Source: Plasmopara viticola (Eukaryota > Oomycota > Peronosporomycetes > Peronosporales > Peronosporaceae). Taken from it: 64,000 nt of DNA. The notes beneath the pieces are model-generated. The model was not told the DNA's origin, searched no databases, and worked only from the letters and a program-made list of their open reading frames with translations. The first letter of the stretch is position 1. Each line of letters begins with the position of its first letter. Below, in pieces: positions 9,995-20,293 of the stretch. The stretch is taken from NCBI GenBank assembly GCA_001695595.3, contig MBPM02000145.1, positions 41,005 through 105,004 on the forward strand, given 5' to 3'. A program made the translations under genes and the position numbers.

Positions 9995-12900
9995 GTATAA
10001 TGGCTTCCTATGTACAACACCAAACCGCTAATTCCTAACACAGTTTGACTCAATATGATAACTTGACCAGAATGTGATACAAATGTCTAACATACTGGTA
10101 CAAAACTAGACATTTTGTAAATTACACTTTATTGTTTTTTTTTATTTGTCGCCAAATGGTCTGACGTACAGTGTGAGTTCAACTTTCGCTTGTAAAGAGT
10201 TTGAAAAAAAGAAAACTGACAAGTTTGACGTCAAGCGCTTAGGCGGGCAAGTGGCAAGGAAGCCGTCGCCGCCATCAAGTTGATTGCATTCCGTTTTTTA
10301 GATTAAAGTCAACATTGGCCTACCTTTTCAATTACTTCACCTGCGCCAATTGTTATGGCTCCACTACCATTGTCGGATATTAATGTTCTTTCAGGTGGCT
10401 GCGCAAAGTGATATATTATATGCCGTAAAGTGCTGCAAAATCCAGGACTGTCTACAAGCGCACGAAATGTTCGACCTGGCGATTAATACGTGCGGTGTTA
10501 TGTGTCAGCTTAATATTGTAAGCTTTGAAAAAAAAAATTCATGTATTTGATTTTGCCCTATCTCTTGAAGTTTTAGAAAGCAATAATTGACATGTGGATC
10601 TTATATCTTAATATCTTATCATGGTTTAGGGAATACTGCAAAAGATGACTGACACTAAACTATTAGAAACTTGCATGCTAGTGCCAAAGATAAAATCTCA
10701 TCAGACATATGATGACACAAAAAGAGTCATCCGTGTGTGCTCAACGTAACAGCTATTTAAGATTTTGCCTTACAATGGCGTAGCACATCTGCGGATTTTA
10801 CACCCATTTATATCGTCAAGGTTCTACATACAAGGGCTACGCTTAATCTCCATATCACACATACCTCTGATGTTAGTAGGTTAGAGGCTTGAAAAGCCTA
10901 ATTCTCTCAGGTCTCGAACATGAGACCATTTCCCATACGAAAACAAATATCTAACTGCAGTGAAGTCAGCTGAGAACAATCAGCTAGTAAAGAATGCGAT
11001 TGCATGTACCCAACATAATCACAAGGAGCTATCGATTAAACATAGAAGCAAGACCGTAAACATCTATCAACGAGGAAAAAGTATTGTTGGGACTATCAAT
11101 CCTAACCTTAAAAGATGAAATTTTACTTTTTTGTGCTCAGCAAACCATTGTATTGTTGAACCCTCGCTGACCTGGAAGAACATAAGTCGACGTCCACCAT
11201 CGACCCCCCCCAAGACCATATTGACTTTATTGGAGCTATAGCAATCCCCACGACCTTGAACCGTACGAATGAATTGGTCATAAAGCTGTGCGCTTCAAGC
11301 GGCCGTCAAATACTGGAGCTCAGTACGAAGAAAGCAACTTTTCAAGGCAGGTTGACACCTGCGCTGAGCTACGGCGGTTGATTTATGGGCCTCATTATCG
11401 ATTTAGTCTGTCTTTCTCCATAGAATTTCAAACCCTTGAGACCGCTCCAAAAGTCACGTTAAACTCGTATATATCGTCACGCAGGAAATGTTGATTGTCA
11501 CGAAAACGTTCATCCCCCTCCAGCGTTCCTGCAAGACCAATAGCACCTTTATGCAAAGTGCACAATGAAGCAGGAGCTCTTTCATTGCCGTCAAAATCTT
11601 CTTGTGTAATGGCGCGGTTATCGCGCCTCACATTATTTAAGGCAATTGTTGGTCCGACAGCGCCAAGATAATTAAAAGTCTGAAGCCACGATGATCAAGC
11701 GTTATGTAAATGCTTCGGTAATCTTCCAACCAGACGCTGGAAAAGACCTCACACCCGTGCTCGATGATTATGAGTTCAGCGCCTGACTTGACTCTCTACC
11801 AAAGACAAGATATCATGGAGTTGAGTTTTACCGACTCATTACGTAAAGAAATACATTTTGCTTGCGGGAATACAGTGGTTTGTCCAAATAAAACGGCTTG
11901 AGTTTTAGCATCCTGAAGGTTTAGCCAGTCCTAGAATAAATTATCATATCATAAAGTTTACGGTTTATAGGAGCATTTAAGAGTTTGGAACAACCTTCTG
12001 GTTTCTTCAGACTTTGCTTGATGTACTTAAAATATGCTACAGTTTTGAAAGCACGTGCAGAACCGCAAAGAAAGTCGCGCTCAAAGAATGGCTCGTTCAT
12101 CGTTCATATAGACGCGAGCAGTGATCTCCGAAGAACACTTGTGATGCGCATACTAGATGAGCATCCTGTTCATCACTATGACTTGCATCGGTCGGTCAAA
12201 ATATGCTGTAAGCTTCTCTCCCTTGTCGGAACCGTACCTCAAAATGTGAATAGATTTCTCAAGGATTGTGATCCACGTCCGTCTTCGATGGTTGAGAAGT
12301 ATAAAAAGCCGTCGCCTACCGTATTGATGACATTGATTTTAAATCACCTGTCGAGTTTACCAAAGTTTGACGACCTTGACTATCCAATTTTCTTCGTGGT
12401 GCTTGTACTGGCTACCTTATCAACGAGGGATTCTCAGGTCTCGTCTTGGGTCCCGGAAAACGTCAGAAATTTCTTTGTCTTTACGGCTTAAGCAATTCGC
12501 GCGGCCGGTAAGTCCGACTCCAAGTATAATACCTTTTTGACATCGTTGCCATTGGCTTGGGGCCTCGCTGGACCCTTAGTGGGTAGATAGCAAGGCAGGC
12601 GGTTGCCCAAGCACCTGCTGTGACCCCCTTTAAATTCATCGTCTAAAGAAGGAGAAATTTAAAAATCATCGAATGGGGAAGAGCAGTAGGTGCACGTATA
12701 CGGCGTGGTGGAGTGAAATTGGCTTTTTACTGTCAACTTATTCGGTCAACTGGCATCCTCTTTGCGGCACTTTTGGCCATCGTTATCACCAAATCGGCTT
12801 TCTGTATATAAAGACAAAGTGATGAAATCCTCTAACATGTACTAAGGATTATTGAGAAAATCGATCGAGGGATTAAGTAAAGCCGGAATTTTCAAAAAAG

Positions 12901-13386
12901 CTGGCTTCTCGTCAATTTCTTGTTGTGGGGGCTTTCGTGGCCCACAGGCATTCTAGCATGGGAAGTTTCGTATTACCTCCGAACAAAGTAGTACCTGCCT
13001 CAATTGCAATCGATCAGCCTCGTCACTCATCGAGAGTAGAGGCACCATTAAAGCACATGGTTATTGTACTAAGCAATTACTCTACAAAGTAAAGTCCACA
13101 TCACACATTGGCTCCATAAGACTGGGTAGAGTACATAGGTGCTCATCGGAGGACTGTATATGTTTGTGTAGGCCTGCTCTATGTTAGATGTCGTGTGGCA
13201 CCATAGGTCACCCGCCGCAACGAGTGTGAAAACACATTTAGAATTCAAATGTCAACGTGTGACGCACTGATGTAACCGGTCTTAAAAGAAAGCCGAAGCT
13301 CTTTTATATAGCCGGCTCTATATTTCAATGGAGCAAAAGGTGTTTAAAGCTGCTTGTTGATCACAAATGTTAGGCTATCTACTCTG
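9995..13386. other. AT-rich gene-poor stretch with coding-like scraps
   Basis: No complete gene is supported. Two scraps look coding-like. At about 11195-11380 (plus) a frame reads DHIDFIGAIAIPTTLNRTN... At 11985-12491 (plus) a 168-codon frame has no ATG before about 12022, contains short basic and hydrophobic blocks, and shows no recognisable domain. Both are probably relics of mobile elements. Confidence 0.35.
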
Positions 13387-13389
13387 AGT

Positions 13390-14133
13390 TTCCATTTCCG
13401 TTGGCTATTCAGCTTCAACTACCGTGTCATGGTCTAGAATCCTCTGCTGTGTGCGAGGCATAGGCATACTTCATGCAGACGAGTCCCGTGTAGTACATAT
13501 TCCACGCACATTGTTCATCGCTGTTCGATATGCAGTACGTATTTGCTGCTTCGTACAATCCTTCGCAAATATTATAATGACGGTCCAAGAAATAGCGATG
13601 ATAATTCCGGCTTTAATTTGAGCGGTTGGAAACAACCGAGCAACGCTAGCTCGTGAATATAAGACGCTCAAGCTACTTCTAACTGTTCCTTTCGAATACA
13701 GAGAATGAGATCAAACGGAACAAGCACAAGGGCGTCAGATTCTCAGTTTGGCACGAAGTTTTGGCAGCCTTTGAAAAAGTATATTTCCTCGTACCATCGA
13801 CCTGAAAACAGAGCATTACTTCCGGTAACCGGTATCTTTACAGGTCGCCGGTAGTACAATGCCATCATCAAAGCTTCCCTTGTACATCACAACATACGAT
13901 GACCAGTGTCTACCTGCTGCAAGGTTGGTCTCACCTATCAAAGTCTCTTCTCTCGTCATATAGCGAGCATAGCAGTAAGCTCAACCGTCGCATCTCCTTG
14001 CCATACCGGTACCGCTGCCTTGATTTATCTGCTATACCGGTATCTAACTCATTCTCTTTGAGCCTATCATTCCAGACTCTGTGGTCGTCTCAGCTCCAAG
14101 GGCGGCTCCTTAACAACAGCGCTTCTCCTTAGG
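13390..14133 (+). pseudogene. inverted copy of the RxLR effector promoter and first codons
   Basis: This block is the inverted copy of 16895-17571, the upstream region and first 11 or so codons of the effector gene at 15569-16927. It begins with CCATTTCCGTTGGCTATTCAGC (reverse complement near 17545-17570). It shares the GACCTGAAAACA and TTACCGGAAGTAA/GTAATGC blocks and ends in the effector start region. At 14098-14100 the effector ATG is AAG, followed by degenerate codons for GG(T/S)(F/L)TTALLL. Homology stops at about 14130. It is therefore a 5'-end pseudogene whose promoter points right, toward unit A and the effector's antisense strand. Confidence 0.75.
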
Positions 14134-14385
14134 ACCATAAAGCTCCATTATGGACTTATAGAAGTCGGCCAAAAGACGCAAGGCTCAATCATCACAGAGT
14201 GGACCAAATTGACTATAGTCGAGAAAATAGTCAGCCGATGCTTACCTAGCCCCTTTCGCGAGCTTTTTTGCTATTCTAAAGGTTTGATACGATTAAACTT
14301 AAAGCGCTGTAACGGTATTTCACGCTAGTGTCGTACGTAATTAACGGTCACCTAGCGTTTCGAGTACAAAAAGCAACAAGTTTAT

Positions 14386-15608
14386 TGACACGTCAGCTTG
14401 TTCATCAAGTATAAGAGCAAGTGAGTAAGTAAGCCCTCGCAAAGGCTCGAGCCTCACAATTACAGCGTCATGCTCTTTTTTGTGTAGAGCCTTTATTATT
14501 TATGTAATATAAGTATTTGTCCTCCGAAATGTATTGCAAATCACAAAATCACAAAAACACAACACCAAAATAGCATCGCTGTCGTTAAGGGTGTCTAGGG
14601 ATACGCGAGATGCTCTTGTATGCAAAGAAAAAGCGGACGAGAGCGGATGAGAGCGGACGAGAGCGGACGCAGCGAACCTGTCCTGTAGAACGAGAACCAA
14701 AGAAACAAAAGCGAAGCCTTTGAAAGCCGAGATTTCTAGTCGTCCTGCAAGAGCTACGCAAAGCACGCAAGTGTACTGCGCATCCAGAGAAGCTGCCGCT
14801 GCGACAGACCAGTCGCATGCCTCCTCTACTTGCGAGCATCGATCGCGTCAATGCTGCTCTGGACACTAGGCACCTTGTTTGTGTGCCACGCAATTAAAGA
14901 TGAATGAAGTGCGTTTCTTGACAGCGACGGACGTACCGTTCGACCCACTTTTCTCGAACGGTTCGCTGACTCTGATGAGGTCCACACCATTGCGTTTGCG
15001 GCTCTTCCCCATGATAGATACCTTGCCGAGCTTCACGATCACTTTCGTGTGCGGCAATCAAGAAACGGCTTTAAAGCCACATGGCAGCCGTCAATTCCCA
15101 AGGGCAAAGTTTTTGAACGATTTAACCGAAATTGGAGTCGAGCATGTGCTATGCATGTCATTCAACCTTAACTTTGCAAATGCCGCGTACAAAGTGTATG
15201 GTGCGCGCAACAAGCCACTCGTGCGACTACTGGCCACTTGGACACCATCCAACATGATAGATCAAGAACGCTTTTGATCAAAAGAAAAGCTAGACACCCT
15301 TTTTCCTCGACATCTCGCAGCATTTCGCAACCCCCTCTTTAATACAATTCTCAGAGGATAAAAACCCTGGCAACGTAATATATCCCAGAAACGAAAGAAT
15401 AGGGAGACATATAAGAATATAAAAACAGAATCCAATACAATGGATATTGTTATCAAGAGCAGTATCGTATTAGTTACCAAGAGACAAAGATTGGCGAGGA
15501 AATGCCGGACTCAATCTTCGTCCATCCGCATAAAGTGCACCCACACATCGTTTCAATGTCTTCCGCAATCACGACTTTGTTCTGTCGCCCCACTTCCTTC
15601 GTTCTCTT
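14386..15608 (+). repeat. duplicated unit A (pseudogenised copy)
   Basis: A direct copy of 20294-21874 (unit B), starting at GACACGTCAGCTT and ending in the 3' end of the effector. The coding frame seen intact in unit B is broken here: the codons matching its DEWNAFLDSDG region read DE, stop, SAFLDSDG near 14902. Downstream frames are shifted. The 132-codon frame at 14879-15277 is in the wrong register relative to unit B and is a by-product. Confidence 0.75.
14633..14670 (+). repeat. 10-bp minisatellite, four units
   Basis: Four tandem units of about GCGGACGAGA, one with a T variant, lie in unit A. Unit B has only two at 20582-20600. The array sits inside the coding-like region, and one 10-bp unit changes the frame. 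Confidence 0.75.
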
Positions 15609-16927
15609 TGCGTTCCTCGCTTGGACCTGACGCTTCGAGGTCGCTTTCTTCTCGTCAAAGCACTCGACTCGAGTACGTGAAAGGTATCTTTCGCTGGTTT
15701 TGACACTTGCGACTCGAGCCTCGACTGACGTTGCAGTTGATTGCTCGGTGGGAACGCCGCGATAAGAGCCGTCAGGCGTTCGAGCACGAGGTCGTCTCCG
15801 TTTGCTAAAAAACCTTCTACTGCCTTTTCCACGGTTGCGACGACATCGTTCTTGACGTGATGCTTGGCCAGGATCGCCTTTACACTCTTTGACAGCCTAT
15901 ATACCCGCTGTCCAATCGTTTTCGGATCCTTTTCTCGGTCAACCTCGGCCTCGAGTTGCACGCTGACGGCATCGTCGGTGCCTTCTCTAAAAAGCTTGAC
16001 ACCCGGCAACGATGTCGTCAGTGCGTCGCTGTGGACCTTGCAGAACTTCAAGAAATCATAGTACATCGCTCGCCATCGTACGAGACTTGCGTGCCACACA
16101 AACGCATGCTGTACCTCTTTCGTTGCTTCTAAAGAAAGTCCTAGCGACGCCAACAACGTTAGAGTCGACGTGACTCGCGTCCCGAGCTTTTTCGTCAAAA
16201 CGTTTAAATCCTCGTCTTTTAAACGTTTGAAATTGTTATTGTACATTGCAAAGACGTTTGGGGAATCAACAAAGGACTGGTCGAGCAGTCGCAGCATCCA
16301 TTCCGTCTCTTCTCTGGTCGGATCAAAGCCCATTGAACTCGTCCTGAGGTGGTCAAGATACATTGTATACATCGTATCAACCACCACCGTGGATTGGTCC
16401 TCACGAACGTGTTCGAGACTCGCTGCCATCTTCAAAGCCAGTGGTTCCTTGGCGCGTTTTCTGATCCTTTTCGTTGCAAGCTTGACTGGAGTCACCGAAT
16501 CCAATCGCGCTTGCGTCGTTGCAAAGTGTGGATTGCTCGATTGACTTGTAGCAACTGCAAGATCATGCACCGTCGACGTTGGTGCGTGTTTTCTAGGAGG
16601 CAACTCTGAGCCTTCTGACAACAGCGCCAACGTCTCGCTCGGTGGATAATTCAAGTCAAATCGAGGCCGTGCAATGGCAGCGATCGTCTCGCTTGCCTCA
16701 GTCATGGCCTGTTCAATCGTACGCGTTTCTTGAGGGTCAAAAGGCTTCCAATCGACGCGAGGCTCCTGACTGCCTCGAAGATATCTTCGAGGAGACGATT
16801 GCGACTTTAGTTGATCAGAAAGCTTTACATTGTAAAGAGACCATTGGCGAGGATCGAGTTGGTTTGATGCGGCAGCTCTTTGGCTGCTGACGGCAAGGAG
16901 AAGCGCTGTTGTGAAGGTGCCGCCCAT
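15569..16927 (-). CDS. secreted RxLR effector candidate with EAR-like motif and nuclear-signal-like clusters
   Basis: An intact intronless frame of 452 residues. Residues 1-20 (MGGTFTTALLLAVSSQRAAA) form a classical signal peptide. A canonical RxLR, RYLR, sits at residues 48-51 inside SSPRRYLRGSQEP, the usual distance from the signal peptide; no acidic EER motif follows. Such motifs are linked to delivery of oomycete proteins into host plant cells. DLNYPP at about 91-96 matches the DLNxxP form of the EAR motif that plant repressors use to recruit TOPLESS. Two basic clusters, KRIRKRAK (153-160) and an Arg/Lys-rich C-terminus (about 426-446), look like nuclear signals. The rest is helical and Leu-rich; W/Y-rich stretches (VWHASLVRWRAMYYDF) recall but do not prove a WY fold. 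A nuclear, transcription-modulating role is inference. The start is the first Met, directly followed by the hydrophobic core. The 3' end is duplicated at 21858-21874 and 28264-28577, and the 5' end at 13390-14133. Confidence 0.85.
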   Translation of the reverse strand: MGGTFTTALLLAVSSQRAAASNQLDPRQWSLYNVKLSDQLKSQSSPRRYLRGSQEPRVDWKPFDPQETRTIEQAMTEASETIAAIARPRFDLNYPPSETLALLSEGSELPPRKHAPTSTVHDLAVATSQSSNPHFATTQARLDSVTPVKLATKRIRKRAKEPLALKMAASLEHVREDQSTVVVDTMYTMYLDHLRTSSMGFDPTREETEWMLRLLDQSFVDSPNVFAMYNNNFKRLKDEDLNVLTKKLGTRVTSTLTLLASLGLSLEATKEVQHAFVWHASLVRWRAMYYDFLKFCKVHSDALTTSLPGVKLFREGTDDAVSVQLEAEVDREKDPKTIGQRVYRLSKSVKAILAKHHVKNDVVATVEKAVEGFLANGDDLVLERLTALIAAFPPSNQLQRQSRLESQVSKPAKDTFHVLESSALTRRKRPRSVRSKRGTQRERRKWGDRTKS

Positions 16928-17571
16928 GGAGCTGAGACGACCACGAATTTCAAAGTTTGAGATGATATGCTGATAGAGATTGGCCTGGATACCGGTACAG
17001 CAGAGACATCAGGGCAGCGGGACCGGTATGGCAAGAGAATGCGGCGGGTAAGCTAACTGCTAACTACCGGCGACCTAGTATAGATACCGGTTACCGGAAG
17101 TAATACTTTGTTTTCAGGTCGTACGAAGAAATATACTTTTTCAGAGGCTGGCAAAACTTTGTGTCAAAGTGAGGATCTGACGCCCTTGTGCTTGTTCCGT
17201 TTGCATTCATTCTCTGCATTGTGAATGAACAATTTAAAGTAGCTCGAGCGCGTTATAATCACGATTCACGAGCTAACGTTGCGCGGTTGTTTTCAAACGC
17301 TCAGATTAAAGCAGGAAGTATCATCGCTATTTTGTGGACCGTCTTTATTGTATTTGCGAAGAATTATACGAAGCTGCAAGTATGCCGGCCATAGATACGT
17401 CCTTTCTATCGGTCCAGACATGCACAGACGCAAAAGAGATTAGCAATGTACGTGAAAATATGTACTACGCGGTACTCGTCTGCATAAAGCATGGTCATGC
17501 CTCGCACACAGCAGAAGATTCCAAAACAAGGCTTGATTGTTGAAGCTGAATAGCCAACGGAAATGGGTGGT
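16895..17571 (-). promoter_or_regulatory. effector upstream region, arm of inverted duplication
   Basis: This is the 5' flank plus first codons of the effector, with a full inverted copy at 13390-14133. It carries several ACCGGT-centred strings (ATACCGGTAC about 16990, GACCGGTATG about 17027, ATACCGGTTACCGG about 17085), also present in the inverted copy. Conservation of these palindromes in both arms is visible; a binding function is inference. Confidence 0.55.
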
Positions 17572-17599
17572 CGAAGTAGATAGCCTAATGTTGCCTTTC

Positions 17600-20250
17600 T
17601 TCCTTTCTGTCGATACTAATGCCGGTGCGCAAAATAAATCGGAAAAGCGATATGTGTTCGCTGTGTTTCAATGCTAAAATTCACTCAGGCGATGTGGTCT
17701 TACGGATGAGTGTTCAGCTTTTAGACCGCCTTCCAGGTAAGAGAGTGCGAGCGCCACGTGCACCTGATAACTTGCGACCGAAGCCGCCTAAGTGGTCATC
17801 TCTCTCCTTACTTCAAGAAAAAGTCCTATTGTTCTGTCGTTAGTACTTCGCCGGACTGGACTCGCTACCGCCGGGACTGTCTGAGCTGTGGTGCTTAAGC
17901 TCTAAAATATAGACTTTGCTTGTAGAACCCGAACGTCATGACACGATTCAGCTGCTTGGTCTTGCGGAAGATAGCGTATGTAGCCGGCCTTGCAAGTCCA
18001 TACAAGCCAGAAGGTCTTTTAAGCAGTGCAAATTGGTTGCTTAACAGAAGCGAATAGGTGATCCTATCTATCATGAATTTGTTGCGAGAATTAAGGGAGT
18101 CAATTTTACCGCGTGGGCATAGGATCGACCGGTGTCAATTGAATGTGATGGAGTGGAACAACACCTTGCACAGACGAGGCGTGCAGATTGATATGCAATC
18201 TTCCGGCAAATCACTACTCACACCCGATTGATATACGCAATTGAAAGCCGTTGAAATACTTATAACTTCAATTAAGTTTTTTTTTGTGTTTTGGCCCTAC
18301 CTTTTGTTTTTTAAACAAGGAAGGAAACTTGATATCACAATCGTGGCCAGAATCTTTCTTTTCCTTTGTGATCGCCAGTGTTCAAATGCTTCCATGCATG
18401 CAATCTAGGTGAGCACGAGATTTATAAATACATTTACTAATGAAAGGTTTGATGACCTTGATCACTGGGGCGCCATAACCCTGCCAAGGTGACTCTATTC
18501 ATGGACGGCTTTATGATGACTCCACCTCGTGATTTCCTCATTGTGTGCTGGTGGTGGCGACGAAAGAGACGATCTATATCGCTTCTCAAGAGGGATACGT
18601 TAACAACAGCCGCGTCTCCCGAATTTTTGCAGACAGAATGTTCTTTTGCTACAAAGCGGAGTCTGATGGCTTGCTATTTCGAGAACTGTCTCAAAGAATT
18701 TCAGCGTTGCCGAGCGACGCTGAACCGACTGCTATGGCTACAGCAAGCAATGGTTCATGGTCTGTGCCTGACCCAAAGGGGTCAGACAAAATAGACCTCC
18801 GCCTCTCGTAAGGGTCTTAAAAAATTGCGTAAAGTATGCTCACATCTCACAACTAGAAATGCTTGGGTGGGATAAGACTTTCCATAATCTCATAATGAGT
18901 GAGTGAATGATTACACATCAGGTGAATAAGCCTTTCGACAATGTGATTTCTCCTTTGAGAGCCTAACAGCCCTCAAAGGAGAAATCACATTGTTTCGCCG
19001 GTTGTATTAGTCGAACCTGTTGTCTAAAGAGTAAGTGGTATACTACATGACAGCGGTTTGCTTCGGTACTTAGCCGTGGTCCAGTCGCAAAGTATCTCGA
19101 ACATTACATTGCTGTCTTTAATTATTGAACTGACCCTCGATATTATCGTCTTTGACTCCATTCTTTTCCATACTTTATAATGTGCTGCGTGACTCGGTCA
19201 CCGTGCTTGTATGCTCAAGATACTAGACGACTGGTGCTTGGCCTCAGACAATGATTGCTCCCCTACATTTATGGCCTCCTCTGCAATTTTCTAGATCACA
19301 ATTTTACTTTCAAGAAGCTGTTGAAAGCATAAATTTTACGCTCTTCACCAGCATCTCTTCTGGATATGACTTTTACAAAAGCAGCAACGTCTCGAAGCGC
19401 TTCTTTCTTTGTCAACAAACGTTCAAATTTGCCGCCAGTAATTGTTTCACCAAGCGTCACAACGCTACTGTCAGGTATTTGAAGAGGCTTAAGCTAATAA
19501 AGTTTGTAGCTATATAGCTGTAGATTTCGACGAGAAATGCAAAGGCCACGTAAGATGCGCTGCGCATATAGATGACCGCTGGAAAGCCTACCAATAAAAT
19601 CAAGCTTAGTGACGATGGAGCTTCTTTGTATTTACAAAGTTGATGTATCGGCATATGATGTGGGCGGTGAACCTTTTTCAGTTGAACTACAACTATCCCT
19701 GGCTGCGCTCGCGACACTTAGTGTCATGTTGACACGCACTTCACCCGTCTTGAATTTCCTGACTATGGCGTAGATGTGTGCTTGCCGCATGCGCTTAGCG
19801 ACCGACAGAATCTGTCAAAGCATGTCAAGTTATCCATCTCTTCAAAGCCGTCGGCTTTGTGAATATGCCACCTCCGTGATGTGTTTGAGATTGCGCTAGT
19901 CCAAATTTTTGCGCGAGCTTGCCATTGCTACGCTGTCTATGGATCAACGGTAGGCGGATGCAGGAGAATAGCTTGTCCATGGTGTAGAGCACGCGCTCAT
20001 GTTTCTGCAATTGGCGTTATATTCTAGTCGATGGGTGTGTCGGCGGCGTTCGGCCCAGCGAGCTTGAGTCACACGCAGTAGCAGAATCTACGACTCAATC
20101 TGCCTATAAATGAAGCCATTCTGTTGCTGGTCTACTTACGCTCATTTGCTGAAAAATTTCCTGTAAAGGACAAATGGCAAGTGGAAACGTGACGAGATGT
20201 ACGAGATCAAGGCTTCTGAGGCTAAAGATTGTGCTATGCTCGTGTTCCTT
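17600..20250 (+). repeat. R element, copy 1 (unidentified degenerate element)
   Basis: About 2.6 kb that recurs inverted at 28630-31085. Matched landmarks are the CAAGCCGCC/GAAGCCGCC block near 17790 and 30915, GAATT(T)GTTGCGAGAATTAA near 18075 and 30610, TGGGGCGCCATA near 18465 and 30280, and GGTGTGTCGGCGGCGTTCGGCCCAGC near 20033 and 28830. Conserved peptide-like readings include ATASNGSWSVPDPK (about 18740-18780) and MIAPLHL (19251), with paired counterparts in copy 2. Both copies are full of stops and shifts. An intron-like GTAAGA...ACAG interval is visible in the 5' part. I cannot name the family; a decayed DNA transposon or a duplicated host gene are both possible. Confidence 0.65.
18938..18993. 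repeat. perfect 22-bp palindrome with 12-nt loop
   Basis: The arms are 18938-18959 and 18972-18993, ACAATGTGATTTCTCC...GGAGAAATCACATTGT, with no mismatch. It lies inside R copy 1, and I do not find it at the matching place in copy 2 (about 29800-29880). That fits a small insertion or a recent foldback event. Confidence 0.8.
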
Positions 20251-20293
20251 AAGCTTTTAAATCAATGTAAGAAACTAAAGTGCATAAGCTGTT

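Noticed and set aside
14879..15277. 132-codon frame in unit A as a gene
   Set aside because: It is out of register with the frame that is open in unit B, so it is a by-product of the decayed copy.
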